A stretch of DNA of 64,000 bases, taken from assembly GCA_037039685.1 (NCBI GenBank), contig JAWNGF010000009.1:310001-374000 (forward strand). The letters run 5' to 3'. The notes under the pieces are model-generated. The model ran no database searches, was not told the origin of the DNA, and saw only the letters and a list, made by a program, of their open reading frames with translations. Below are positions 33,929 to 46,587 of this stretch, piece by piece. The translations under genes were made by a program, and so were the position numbers. The stretch is from Ceratobasidium sp. AG-K. Taxonomy: Eukaryota; Basidiomycota; Agaricomycetes; Cantharellales; Ceratobasidiaceae. Position 1 is the stretch's first letter; the number at the start of each line of letters is the position of its first letter.

Positions 33929-34449
33929 AGTTTGCTTTCTTATGCTACTACGTCCATAGTTGCGTGGACTCTATTGTACAAATCTTGTATTTCGACTGCA
34001 GATACCAAGGAACGTCATTGTACCTGCCATGTTTCTTCCGAATAAACACAGTCGTTGCTTGGAATTGAAGGGGGCCTAATTCCTCGGGCTTTCCGGCGGC
34101 GTGCACTGCATACTGTGTATAATGCATATATGCGCTGAGCAATGCAGGGCAGTAGGCTCTATGTAGTCTTCGGAGCAGGAAGCTAACTTGCATAGAAAAG
34201 GTATATTTTGACATCGATTTCAGTCTAGCACAGAGTGAATGAACGTCGAAAACACATAAGTGGTGGTCGGAATACATTAGCACGAACTTCGGTATATCAA
34301 GTTCTCAAGCCCAGGAAAATAAATGCGGTCTTAGGAGCAGCTAAAAATTGGGACTCCCGGTGAAGGATTTCAGTCGCCTCCATTCCAGACCATCTCGTTT
34401 CTGAGGAGGACTTTAGTCATCGAAAATAAGCAGAAAAGTTTACGCGTAC
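33929..34449. other. Intergenic, nothing supported
   Basis: Between LOR gene B and the subtilase remnant. No gene or repeat recognised. Confidence 0.4.
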
Positions 34450-34810
34450 ATGATACCCTTGGGAACCAACCACCTTGAGGATACCGTCGGGCGCAAGCTG
34501 CTTGACGCGGGCTAGCATTTTAGCTGGTGTACGTCGTCCTTCTACCGCCAGAAGTTTGCAACAAGCCCAGCAACGTGCGGTGTTGCCATCGAGGTGCTTG
34601 TAATCGAGTTGTTAGCACGGGGTTTCCGATCCAAGTCGACGTGATCTGGTCTCCCGGAGCGAGGATGCCGACCGCCTTGCCAAAATTTGAACCCTGCTTG
34701 GAATTTTATTACCATCGACCATTGGTAATATTTGTCGCACCGATAGTGTGTAGGTAGCAGTGCCGTAAACGACAGGAGAACGGTCGCCTGCGAATGATGC
34801 TCACTCTTCT
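34450..34810 (-). pseudogene. Subtilase (S8, proteinase K-like) remnant
   Basis: Only the C-terminal half of a secreted subtilisin-like protease is visible, spread over different frames: SPVVYGTATYT, ATNITNGRW, NFGKAVGILAPGDQITSTWI, NNSITSTSMATPHVAGLVAN (catalytic Ser in STSMATPHVAG), and TPAKMLARVKQLAPDG. The domains holding the catalytic Asp and His are not found upstream, so this is a truncated, frame-shifted relic rather than a simple base-call problem. Confidence 0.75.
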
Positions 34811-35082
34811 CGGGAATAGTCACGACTCTCATTCTTAACATCCATAAAAATTGTCAGCTGGTGGTCTTGAAACTTATTCAAACTAGCATGTATCATCTAG
34901 AACCAATTGTGCACAATCGACCCTTGAGTTTAATACGATCCAAGCTCCTCTTGAAGGACAGTGACTTACGGATCACTATTATGACGGTATAATGGCGATA
35001 CCCGAGATAATCGTGCATAGGAAGTGAAATTTTAAGGCGTTGGCTAGGCATTACAGAGATGTGATACAGTGCTTTCATCCAT

Positions 35083-36521
35083 TCATGACAAGAACTTAGG
35101 GTCAATCCAGCTTGTAGAGTTTAAAACAGTGCCGATCTTGACCGGGGCTGTGAGCTGGTGCGCCCAACTCACCCGTTGGCTATTCCAAGCGCCAGGACTA
35201 CAACGGAGGTGAGCAATCAGAGGACAACAGGCTAGGGGCACTTACCCGGTGTTCTTGTACTCCGCAAACGTGGTCATGTTAGTCCGATTGTCAGAAGTGG
35301 ACCAAATGCTCCATCCAGCAGGCAGACTTATCGAAAGTCGGTTAGTTCTGAGACACAAGGTATGAATGGGTATATACGTACATGTTGGCGCCTAGCTCGC
35401 TATTCTGGAAGACAACACGAGCATAGTTCCTTAGGGTAATGTTCAATCTCGATTATCAAGTAATTGGTAAAAGTAATCTTACCTCCAGGGACGACCGAGA
35501 TAGACAGATCCAGTGCCGTTGCTGTACACCTTGGTGCGATCGATTACGTACCAGTTTGCATCATCGACGAGACGACCAGAAGCAGTAATATATCCATCAC
35601 CAAGCTACAGAACTTTTATAGCAAGGAGTTGAAGAATGTTGGATAGGTTTGCTCACCGTCTCGATCTCGGAACGAGTGATCCAGATGGAAGCTCGTTGCC
35701 CAAAAATCTACAATCTACAAGTCAGCCGTTATTGAGTATACTCAATCAGACTTCACGCACGAAGTCGACGCCCCGTTGATATAGCTGCGTCCATAGAATT
35801 GGTCACCCTTGGAGGCGTCCTCAGTACGCACTTTCTGTCGTGACTCGTGCAACATACCACATTCGCGAGTAGAGTGTCCTGGTACCCTTTCAATGCGACG
35901 GCATACGCCCCAAAGTTTCCGGCTTGGACACTCAACGCAATCGCCTGAGACTGGGATACAGGCTAGTAACATATGGTGAGCACGGCTTGATAGGGCACGA
36001 GCATGCATATGCTTACCTTGCCATAGGTATTGGAAATGTTCACTGGTCAACCAAATCTGAGATTAATTTTGACTGAACGGTGATACTTCTAACTCACAGT
36101 TGTAAAGCTTGACACCTGTGGAAATGTTGCTGACACGAACTGTCCCCGAAAGATCATTGGATCCAGCTTGGCTAGCCGGGAGACTGTTTGTGATATGAAC
36201 AGTATTCTGGCTGAACCGCGTTGTTTGTCGGGACTCTCCAATTATCGTCACGTTGGGTCGACTGATGAAAACTTGCTCGTTGTACGTTCCAGCATAAACA
36301 AAATACACATCGCTTTGGGGTACGTTAGCAAGTTTTGTATCACAAATCACCAAAATGACGCACCTCGAAGTGTCGAGCAGTGCGGTGGAAATATTGGAAT
36401 ATTTCCCTTTGGTACCTCCAATAGTGATGGCGCCTGCTGGGGGATAGCTCCCCGCCGATGCCACGAGTGCGGAGGCAAGGGCGCCAAAAGTGACTGCTAG
36501 CATATGACAGCTGGGAACCAT
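35083..36521 (-). CDS. Secreted pectinesterase (CE8), one frameshift
   Basis: Removes methyl esters from pectin in plant cell walls. Ten exons, 322 residues after restoring one base. The signal peptide spans the first 25 or so residues (MLAVTFGALASALVASAG). CE8 signatures: AGTYNEQVFISRPNVTIIGE, SQAIALSVQAGNFGAYAVAL, GYQDTLLAN (catalytic region), DFIFG with the nucleophile Asp, YLGRPW, and the end WNSQRVSW. Near 35770 the frame breaks inside INGA-VDF: ggggcgtcgac needs one extra c. Splicing then continues into IFGQRASIWITRSEI. A substrate-facing role in plant attack or litter decay is likely. Confidence 0.85.
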
Positions 36522-37239
36522 TGCGACTGGAGAGGGCGGCGGATTCAGCCCGGTACCAAAGACTGGTTTATATCGACCGCTCAGCGCGCCGTGCAATACC
36601 CGTTCCAGGCACAGCCAAGGGGCACTTAAATTGGAATTGTCAACATTAACAAGGCATAACGATCAGGTGAGCACTCGTATGCGTGTGGGATGAATATTGT
36701 TGAGAAGACGTGACGGCAGATCACGCGCAACTCGCGGTCCGGGGGGTCCGGGGGAGCCGCGGGGAAATGCATGGAGAGGGCGGGGAGATCTTAGCTCCTC
36801 GATATAGAACTTTTTCGGGCAGCGATGTGATGTTGCGTAGCATCTATTGATCTAAGATGAGCTTGAAACGCGTCTCTAGAATCTATGCCGGCGACGTGCT
36901 ATATTGTGATTAGGGCTTGCTGCAACCAGGAGTTTCAATGGTGTACAAGCTTGGCGAGCCATGGCCGTACGTTGGGAGAAACGATGTGGCGCAATCTGGG
37001 GCTCGGAAGCACTTGGGGTTTGGCAAGCCCAGGTGCCAAGTAATTCACAAAAACGATCAGCCTCTCAGTCCCAAGTTAGGCTTTTGTAGTCGGGCCGGGC
37101 TTAATATCGCCATCCCTGCCTGTTGGTAGATTTATTGATGGCCCCTCATAGGAAGAACCATCTTTCTGTGAGGGCTCTGCAGTATATATATCGATTTCGG
37201 TCCAGCAACTTGAAGGCTAAGTAAGTGGAATCTAGCGCT
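36522..37239. other. Pectinesterase promoter and spacer
   Basis: No gene supported. Includes a local GC-rich run (ggggggtccgggggagccgcgggg near 36740). Confidence 0.4.
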
Positions 37240-37455
37240 TTATTGCGGGTTTCAAAAGGGTCTGCCGGAAGCGCACGCAAAAAAATTAAATCGCAAACAG
37301 TAAAGTGGATTGAACCGTGTCAAATTGAGGCACTATGACGTATAGATTGTGGGCTTGGGGTCGCGTCGACGAGACGCACGTTTGTGTACACATTATGTGA
37401 TGTAAATACGGATACTGAAAAATTCACCCCTTGGGAATCCATGGGCGACTATGCA
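37240..37455 (+). repeat. Foldback element, left arm
   Basis: Reverse complement of 37698-37932 with few mismatches; the best block runs from aaaattaaatcgcaaacagt to cacattatgtga. Confidence 0.85.
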
Positions 37456-37697
37456 CCTGGAGTGAAGCCTAGAGCCCAATAAAGGTATGCATGAACTCGT
37501 AAGAGCCTGCCCTATATTTTAGCTGACAACACCTTGTGGTTTTACGATGCTTTTTGCTGCAAACCCGAGTTCTGACCGCTGCCTCTTTGTGTATCGGGCA
37601 TATGTGATTGCTCTCCGAGGGGCAGTAATACAAGAGATGCAATAGGTGCTATAAAGCGTTTGTGCTCTGTTTTTAGACTATTAATTGCCCTTCTGGC
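37456..37697. mobile_element. Foldback (MITE-like) element, centre
   Basis: About 240 bases between two inverted arms of over 200 bases; whole element about 690 bases (37240-37932). No coding sequence inside, so it would be a non-autonomous element. Target-site duplication not established. Confidence 0.55.
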
Positions 37698-37932
37698 TAC
37701 GGAATCGCTCATAGACTCTCAAGAGGTAAATTTTTCAGTATCTGTATTTATATCACATAATGTGTACACAAACTTGCGTCTCGTCGACGCGACCCCAAGC
37801 CCACAATCCATACGTCATAGTGCCTCAATTTGACGCGGTTCAATCCACTTTACTGTTTGCGATTTAATTTTTTTTCGCGTGAATCGTCACTCAGCGCTTC
37901 TGGCAACCCCTTTTGAAAGCCACAACAATACG
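37698..37932 (-). repeat. Foldback element, right arm
   Basis: Inverted partner of 37240-37455. Differences include small indels near 37880. Confidence 0.85.
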
Positions 37933-38746
37933 TAATGTGCAGCCCCTCAGTTCCGATTCCACCGTACGGAGTTTAGTCCATGCTGCTTACGTGGTACTAT
38001 CTATAGTCAAATCCCTGGATAACGATACATTTTTTGTCGACTGGTAAGCAAAATCCGCAAATTTTTCAGACCTAGTAGGTATATCAGACAACGCTCTTCG
38101 ATAAACGGTCAGGTGTTAAATATCTGGACCTCGTGAAGTTGCTCGGGTGCGATAGCCGTGGCAGCTCATAGCCACTTTAGTCGATAGGGCAATGCTCCAT
38201 TTACTATCAGATAATTAAGCTTGAACCCGAGTCGAAGCTACCTGAGGATCTCGTAAGTTTCGCCCTGAGAAATATCATGCTCAACTGAGCTTATAGTTCA
38301 TTGACGATCATCGAATGTCAACTCGTGGTCGGGCTTTCGGGTTCCCCAGGGGTTCCCACACCTCGACTCCGTTTAGCTCGCAAAAACCCCGACTGTCATA
38401 AGCTCTGGGCCTCGAAGGCGTGCAGCACGAGTTCAGCTCTTCGTTCTTCAACTTGGATCGGCTCAGGTGACCAACATTCGGGTGATTAAGCGCGACTTAG
38501 TCAGACATGGACTATCAATATGGAAACTCCGAAGAAGGCCGACCATTACACAACCAGGCTGGGTGCTTGCTGTCCACTGCTCGCGACCGGGAATCTGCCA
38601 TTCTTGTATCAAGCATTATACAAGGCTTCACGAGTCATCCACCATCGCCTGCTAGTTTCTCTCTCAAAAGCCCCCACAGCTCACACTTTACGCCATTGCA
38701 TTTCTCGCGTATTCGCCCAGTCAATTGCCCGCCGTATCCCTCCGTC
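37933..38746. other. Region upstream of chorismate mutase
   Basis: The open frame upstream of the chosen ATG extends back to 38507, but that part has no family similarity. No other gene seen. Confidence 0.4.
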
Positions 38747-39946
38747 ATGCCCAGCACGCAGTCAAACTATACGCTTCCCGTCGACCCGCTGAGCCTGAGT
38801 CGTATTAGGTCCAATTTGATTCGACTAGAGGATACTATCATCTTTTGTGAGTTTTGGAGCCAGTAGGATGTATTGTTTTGTGAGCTGACTCGAGGTGGCA
38901 GCTCTAATCGAGCGCGCTCAGTTTGCACTCAATCCTAGAATATATGAGCGCGACTGCTTCGACGAACTAAAGGCCATGGAATGGCGTGGAAGCTGGTTAG
39001 AGTGGTTCTTGAAAGAGACTGAAGCCTTCCATGGTATGTCACTTGCTGGGTGTCGGCGCTCGTTTCGGCTGATGCCTCTAACGTGTAACGTAACCCTTCT
39101 CCAGCCAAGGCCAGGCGTTATACGAGGTGTGTTGAAATTATCCTCGGCAATCCTAGCCGCGATGCTGAAAGCTTGCCACTAGCCCTGATGAATACCCCTT
39201 CACGCCCGAGTCGGAATTGCCCGCGCCTGTCTTACCTCCTTGACTTACCCTCAAATCCTCCACCCCAACAATATCAACGTCAACTCCTCCATACTCACGT
39301 TTTACACTCGTGCAATTGTGCCGCGGATAACTCGGCGGGCAACACAGGAAGCTCGCTATGCTCAAGAGGAGTGCGGGTATCATAGGCGAGGACGAGTACG
39401 AAGATGATGGCAACTACGGAAGCGCTGCAACAATAGACGTCGAAGTACTTCAGGCTATGAGCAAGCGTGTGCACTACGGTAAGAGTGTTTGCACACATAA
39501 CGTCAAACAACAAAGATCGAACCGGATTCCTAGGTAAATTCGTCTCCGAGAGCAAATTCCGCGCCCATCCAGCCGACTTTATACCGCACATCCTAAAGCC
39601 CAATCCCGACGAGCTCCTCAAACTGATCACCAAGCCCGAAGTAGAGGCTGCTTTGCTCGAACGCGTTCAAAGAAAGACAAGTATCTACGCGCAGGAACTT
39701 AACCCTGGTGGAGAACCCGTGAAGAATTCCACAGGCGTTGGAAAGTGGAAGATTGACGTTGAATGTGTTCGAGATTGTACGAAAATTGGATTATCCCGCT
39801 GACAAAAGAGGTGGAGGTACGCATACTGACCTGGATACTATATGCACATAATGACAAGTTTGACGTAGGTCGATTATCTACTACACCGTCTTGATGGTCT
39901 CTCCGAAGAAGAAATCCAAGCGTTGATAAAGTCTGGTTCTCACTGA
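38747..39946 (+). CDS. ARO7: Chorismate mutase (eukaryotic AroQ), three frame changes
   Basis: Converts chorismate to prephenate for Phe and Tyr synthesis. Six exons (38747-38846, 38902-39033, 39105-39126, 39183-39478, 39534-39816, 39869-39946). Family blocks: [112 protein letters not shown], [49 protein letters not shown]. Frame changes near 39240 (one base missing), 39376 (one extra g) and 39768 (one t missing) interrupt it. As an amino-acid biosynthesis gene usually present once, true loss would give auxotrophy, so errors in the sequence are more likely. Confidence 0.85.
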
Positions 39947-41101
39947 TGTATTGCGTTTGAATTTCATTCATGAACTATCGTGCATTTCAGAGCCTGTAAT
40001 ATAGTCGCATTCCTACCCCTCATTGACATTTGGATTGTTTCTTGGTATGTTTCTCGTGGATTGCAATATGACACGCGTTGAAATTGAATGTGGCTATACA
40101 ATCAAACCACCTTGGGTGCAGAGCATTGTCATAAGTAGTGGGGGTCAGTCCGGTCTCCAGTTGAGGTCGGGGCTTCTTGCATGACTTGGTTGAGGAAGGT
40201 GTCAGCAAACTTGTGCCTGCGCCGAGGTCTCAACAGCACAGGCACGTCTCCAATCGGAATCCCCAACTGAGGGTATCATTTTTCCACTCAGTCGTGCCAA
40301 CGAGCGTGTAGGTGTAGAGTTGCTGGCACAGGCATTCCCTTCGGTAGGGTATTTGGTATGGGAAGAGAGGCGCATACGGATGCAAAATAAACTGAGCTGG
40401 TCCACTGGGGGAAGTCCTCGGTGAATAACGGTGAGAAAATTTGGATCAAACGAGAGACATTGAGAACCAAGCCTAGGATTGCGATAATCCACCTCGGTTT
40501 GTGAATTCCATATGGGCGCAATGCGAAGAAGGAGAATTCTCGCAGCATGGGTATTTAATTTTCGGAAATATCGAGCGGTAAACACTTCCCGTCGTGTAAG
40601 TTCATAGCTGTAGAGGATATTTGGTTGTAAAGCTACGTTTTTTTGATATCAATCGGGAGCTGGAACACATCGCTTGCATATTCGTCTCGGGGATATCGGT
40701 GTATATTCCAAGAATTCCGGGGGGTGGGCCGCATTCGTCCTAGTATATTTGGGCATTAAGAATACCGCATACATATTCGACTTGAATGGCGGGAGTCGTA
40801 ATAGCCTGTGGGCACGGGTTGGTTGGGGTCCAACAGATCCAAACAAGCCCGGGTGTCGATCCTCGTGATTTCCAATTTTGGGCTCGTCGTCCCACCACGG
40901 GTGTTCTCAATCCAGCCTTTGTAGTCACTTGAAGAAGCCAAGCGCATGGTACCAGCGACCCTAAGGCTCATAATTTGCCCTTTAGCTTCCTCCCTTTCTG
41001 TGCTTAGAGTGGCTTACCTGTATTTTGAGTAAAAGCGGCCTCGCTCATTCGACTGTTCAAAATAATCAACTTCTCAAAGTTACTAACGGTACTTCAAAAC
41101 T
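39947..41101. other. Intergenic, only unrecognised ORFs
   Basis: Minus-strand ORFs around 40202-40585 and 40756-40971 have no features I recognise and no convincing splicing between them. A small gene cannot be excluded. Confidence 0.35.
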
Positions 41102-44100
41102 ATGTCGATCCAATCCGTGAAAGTGGTCTCGACTTGCGCCAGTTCTGAGCCCTTGGCCACACGAATTCTGTCTCGATCGGCATTGCACAGTCAACCAACC
41201 GCACTAACTGGCTGCTACACTTCTCATAACCAAGTAGCCATAGCCTTTGGCTGCGAGGATGGCTCGATTTTTACGTTCATGTCTGCAACTACGCTAGCTT
41301 CAGTCGATTCCAAGCAGATTCCATCCATACAAATGCCTTCAGAATCCCAAATCGCTGTTGCACGAAAGCGAGCACCCATGTCGGCCCCCCACCCACGGGC
41401 CTCATCACCTGAACCGATTTATAGACCGCTTTCTCCTTCTGCACTATCCATGTCTGCTTTTTCAAACCGAAGCAGCAGTGGGACCCATACTCCTAACCCG
41501 TTGTCAGTTCCTAGCCGAGCTCGTATCACTCAGCCCGGAATATCTCGCGCTTCGATCGAGGCGCCGAAGGCTCGCGTGGAGGTTGGAGATGAACAGGGAA
41601 AACTCCGCGCCATGCTCGCTAAGGGGTCTACTGGAGGAGTCTCGGCCAAAGCTAGACGCGGGAGCCTAGGCAGCCTCGCGAGCATGGAGGACAAGGGTTT
41701 AGATCGATCTGAACGAAAGTCCGGGGAAGCCTCGCGTGGGCCTATGAGCTTGGCGAGGAGTGTAGTCGATATTGCGCTCGGTGGAATAGGTGTCAAGCCA
41801 TCGGGGAAATCCGGCTCAACGACTGTTCTTCCAACTACTCATGGCGAGAGCCAGGAGGAGACGGCGTCCGTAGCTAGTGCCTCTATATCTGAATCGACAC
41901 TAGCTACTGCCGCTGCTGTCCAGGCGGGTTTGGATGTAACCTCCCTAAAATTGGAGCTAAGAAGTCATATATTGCCCGCACATGGTGGAACAGGAGAGGC
42001 CGTGACGGGGCTGGAGGTGGTTAGCGACCAAGATTTGTGCATCAGTCTGCAAGCCAGCGGGTGAGTATTAATATTCTGTTCAATATCACCGCCTAAAAAT
42101 ATATGACAGAACATTGAGCCTTCTATCTGTAACGGATGGATACTGTCTTGCTTCGGTACATGCTGATGACCTTCCCCGACTGACTTCTCCTCATGGATAC
42201 AAGAGTGTCGATACAGCGACTGGTTCGTGGGAGTGGGTCAAGATGTCTATTGTACCATATATCGAGGTAAGTCGACGCGATCGACTTGGCGTGGCTAGCT
42301 CTCAATCATTGGTTACAGTCTGTCATGATTATGATCGCTGCACGGCCGCATCCAAATTCGGTCTCTAGCAGAGTGACCCGTGCTCGCGTTGTGGTGTATA
42401 AGATTCCTGAGTTCAATTCTGACGCAGTTCCGGATCCTGTCATGTCGCTGGAAAAAGTGGGGGAGTGGCTGGTTGACGGTGATGCTAAAACCGTTGGCTT
42501 TGTCACCGGATATAGTGAGTACTCGTTAATCGAGGATGATGGAAGCTCAATTAATTATGCCTAAAGACGGCTTGACGTTCGCATACATCAACGATAAAGG
42601 CCATGGCGTACTTGCTCCTCTCAACATGCTTCCTCCGCCCCCAGAAAGCGATTTGGAAGCCATTGTGCAACAGGAAACACCGATACCAGCACCGTCAATT
42701 GGGATGATTCCTATACCGAACCCATTCGACGTTTTCAAACCGCGAGAAGTGGCTAAAAAGGCGACTACGATGCGGCATTCCGATGGGCGACTACTAGTTG
42801 GAACAGAAAAAGATATGGGGGCCTGTTGGGATTGGAACGAGGCAGATGATAGCGAAGACGAAATTTTAGGAATGCGAGTATGTGGGCAAGCTGACATTGG
42901 CGACAATGTTCGATTTGTGATTTGGACGGCTGGGGGGATTTTAGTATGTTCTACCGTTGACCGTTCTACCGTCTTATTCAATTTACTTTACTTTCCCAAG
43001 GTATATGGCGCCGAAAATAGTGAAACGGAACTTGAGCGGGTGGGCAAGTTTTCAGAGCCCGACATCGTCAATATAAACGTCCCCTCAAACAGCGAGTTTA
43101 TTGTGGTTAGAGAGGTAGAGTGTCTCGCATTATACGTCATGATCTCACTAAGCCGTTTCGCAGAGTGGTTTAGACGCATATAAGATAGAGAAAGTTGATC
43201 ACAATGGAAATACAACGTCCGCAGCCAAGAACGCTTTGTACTAGTAAGTGGGCCGATTTACTTTTCAAAGTGATGTTTTAAGCGATTTTTTTCTAGTTGC
43301 AGCAAACCAAGTACAACCACCTTCCACTACCAAGTACAATCTGCCGCTGTGATACCCCTACTTGGTCAGCTTTGTGCGGTGACCATTGGGACATCCTCGG
43401 GTTTGGGTTTGAATATTGGATTGCAGAATCTATACCGAGATCGAGAGGGGAAAAGAAACGAACAAGCGTGGACCTCCCTTCCCAATAGCTCCCAAATCCT
43501 ACAAACTACTGCAGTTCTGCCAGTTGACGTTGATTCAATATTTGTTGCTCGTTGTAAGCCTGGTATTACTCCTAGAACGTTATATTGGCTCACATTTTTT
43601 TCCAATCAGCCGACGGTCGGTTGTATCGCCTCCCGTTTGCCGAGATCCAGTCCGATCTAGACTCGGAGGTTACTGGGAGTAAATTAGGTGCGCGAGTTAC
43701 GAGACTGTGGTTTGTCACGGAAGAATGGAGCAAAACCCTATTTATCCTTGGTGCACTTGATAATGGTGGGATTGCATGCTGGGATGCCCGGTAAGTTCAT
43801 TACGCGTTTATTGAGGTATCCCAACCATTTATGAGTTATCCAGGTCTCTCCAGCTCGTGGCACAATGGACTATATTTATTACCGAACTCGAGTCGGTCAT
43901 CAGTCTCAGTTTGGGAGACGATAGGCTGGGTAGATTAAAGGGATGTGTGATGGCGGTTGCGGCGGGCGGGACCATCGCCATTATCGTGCTCGATGGAATG
44001 AAGTTGTAAGAAATGGTCGTTTTATTACTACTACGCTGGTTGACCGTTCCAAATCAGGCTCTGTGTTATCCCTGGCTCGCCAGCTCCTTTGGATCGCATA

Positions 44101-46340
44101 TGCATAGGGGGCGACAATCTCCTCCTATTCTATTCGCACGGTCTGGCAAGGCTGTGGGATATGAAGACCCACGAATTTTGGCGCTCGATGCAGCAGAATA
44201 AAGGCGAGGAGTTACTTGATCAGGGTGGATGGTTTGAAGTGTAAGTATTCCAGTCCATTTCAACCTGATGAGTCTCACCTTCTCGAGAAGCCCCGTTGGA
44301 AGATGGGAAGCGCCTCGACCGTTCCACGTCCTCGGTGCATTGTCCAATAATATATCTTCCCCAGACGCAGCTGCTACACTTATTGTCGATATTTCTTCGC
44401 TCGCAGAACTTGCCATGGCACGTTCTCCATCCCAGACAGTATCCAAGGAACGATTGGATGTGATTCGAAAACAGTTTGCACAAGTGATTGCTGCTCTGGC
44501 GCCATGTGGTGTCGATGAGGATGTGGATGCGGCGTGTAAGGAAGCGTTTGAAGCGAGTCAGGTTGGTAAAGTCGCCTGGGGTTTGATTAGGCGAGTATAT
44601 CAAAGCTTTAGTTACCTGGCTGTGACTCACCAGCACGTAGTGAGCGGTTTGGAGCGAGTTCAATTGTCGTTTCGGAGGACCCAGCGGGCGTATGGAAAGT
44701 TTCGCCACGGTATACCGCACTACGATTGTTGAGCATTGTTGCCTTATTGAGGGTGGCAACTTCGTTTGAAGGTGTGTTCACCTATGTATCTCCGGACAAA
44801 GCTGACTATGAGCAGAGTACGAGCAACACGTCAGCGGAGTGATTGCGTTCTACGTTGGATGTCTAGCCAATACTGTGGGCTGCGGGTTTCAACCCCCTTC
44901 GTTGGGTGTCTTGGCGACGTTTTGGGTCAGCAACCCTGGTACGCTATTCGCATTTATAGCAGAGAGAAAGGTAGTTTATGCCTATAATTAGACGAGGTCC
45001 GCCAAGCCGCCAGGTCAATATTCGAGTCGAGACTAGCGCAAATGACCGAGGCGGAGGTTGTCCAATGTGTCACGTTCTGGAGAGAATATTGTCAGTTTAA
45101 TTACTGCGACGTTTATATAGATACTAATTCCCAGACAGTACCCACCTTACAGCCACCTAGCGCAGCCCACTCGTCTCTAGCAGTCCAGGCATTGTCGGTC
45201 TGCGGCGTAATTGCAGCAAGCAAGCACTCGCTACTTCCCACAGTGTAGGTTGGGGATCCACTTGCAGTAGCGTGAAACTGATTCATTTGCAATAGGTATG
45301 TAACAGAAATCGCGAAATCCGTTGCGCTCTATCTACACGACGAGGCCCAGGCCTCGACATCAGCGGCGAATCGTATCCTTTCCATCGAGCTCTGTTCGCG
45401 CGGGTTCCAGGTCTGGCAGCATCATGTCGACGCGATGGAAATGCTTCGGGCACTATTTGGGTTTGCCGTTGCTTCTCCTGGTACAGTCAAGAATACAGGC
45501 GGGAAGGAGGCTCGCGCGGCGGTGTTGCAGATTGCGGCTAGCAGTACACCTTTATTCATGACTGCCCTGTCGTTGGATATTACGCAGCCCAAATCAACCG
45601 AGCATAGACGGGCGACGATGCAGTTGGTCGCATTTATTATTCGCAAGGTGGGCCAATTAATGATTTCGTTGATTGGTGCGCTGACTTGCAGTAGAAACCG
45701 CTCGTTTTGTATCCGAACCTACCCCGCTTGGTTGAATCGGTTGTCAAATCGCTCGATCCGACCTCTACGGCTGCGAGAGATGCCATTATGGACGCTGCAA
45801 CGGAGATCCTAGCCGAGGTTGTGCGAGTGTAAGTGATATTTTCGTAGCCTCGACGTCGCTGATAGCGTTCTAGTTACCCGAGCGTCGACTTTCACATGTT
45901 GACTCAAAAGTTGGCGGTTGGAACCCCCGAAGGAGCGGTGGTCGTGTACGACCTCAAGACGGCGACGCGTCTCTACGTGCTCGAGGGTCACTTACGGCGG
46001 TTGACGGTATTAAGCTTCTCGCCCGATGGTCGGCGATTGGCAACGGCCAGTCTAGAAGAAAGCGTGGTCATGGTCTGGAAGGTGGGGGCCAGTTTCTCGA
46101 GTTGGTTCGCGCCAGGGGCTCCTCCGCGTCAGGGGCATGGCCATGGTGAACCGTTCAAGCGGCTAGACTTTAATGTTGGTGATGAAGGTAAGCACTAAAT
46201 TCCTCCGCATACATCCAGCTAATTTTGCTTCAGCACACATGACGGTGGCGGCAACGCTCGAATGGGTCAATTTCGCATGGCCGACGGATCGAACAGCGCG
46301 CTTGAGTATTCGAGACAGCGTGCTCACGTTCAGTTGTTGA
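41102..46340 (+). CDS. Large WD40-repeat protein, possibly WDR7/rabconnectin-3 beta-like
   Basis: A multi-exon gene of about 5.2 kb; exon 1 is 41102-42060, ending at a gtgagt donor. The N-terminus contains a WD-type strand set (VAIAFGCEDGSIFTF) followed by a long Ser/Pro-rich insert. The middle is helical (ANRILSIELCSRGFQVWQ, FGFAVASPGTVK). The C-terminus has clear WD40 units: VYPSVDFHMLTQKLAVGTPE, GAVVVYDLKTATRLYVLEG, VLSFSPDGRRLATASLEESV and VMVWKV. The layout of WD units at both ends around a helical core, and the phrase YP-VDFH...LAVGT-EG-VVVYDLKT, suggest the WDR7 family, which associates with V-ATPase regulators in animals. Internal exon borders were not all resolved. Confidence 0.65.
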
Positions 46341-46450
46341 TCGCCGCTGATTCAGCCGTCGCCTCCTATTCTGGTGGTCCCTCTGCCGTTTTGGGAAGAT
46401 CCTAGGTGGTGGTCTGTGCGCTCCCCTAGGAGTTCCCCTATGTATTCAGA

Positions 46451-46458
46451 TATATAAA
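46451..46458 (+). promoter_or_regulatory. TATA box of Gly-rich secreted protein gene
   Basis: tatataaa about 130 bases upstream of ATG 46588, followed by a CT-rich leader. Confidence 0.55.
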
Positions 46459-46587
46459 CCCTCTCTCTTCAATGCTCTCTCTCCATTCTGTTTTCGCTCC
46501 ACCACCTCTTATTCTCTTCACCCGCGCCCGTGCACCTCTTTACTTGAACACACTTATCCACACTCGCTCACCTACACAACGAACACA

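Noticed and set aside
35835..35857. A 23-base intron in the pectinesterase
   Set aside because: Too short for a fungal intron; using the next acceptor gives a normal 50-base intron and the family sequence GDQFYGRSYI.
37240..37932. CRISPR-like or tRNA-related repeat
   Set aside because: The structure is a single pair of long inverted arms, not short direct repeats or a cloverleaf, and the organism is a eukaryote.
38507..38746. N-terminal extension of chorismate mutase from ATG 38507
   Set aside because: In frame but without family similarity or targeting features; ATG 38747 precedes the conserved start closely.
40202..40971. Minus-strand gene upstream of the WD40 gene
   Set aside because: Two ORFs without recognisable features or convincing splice sites linking them.
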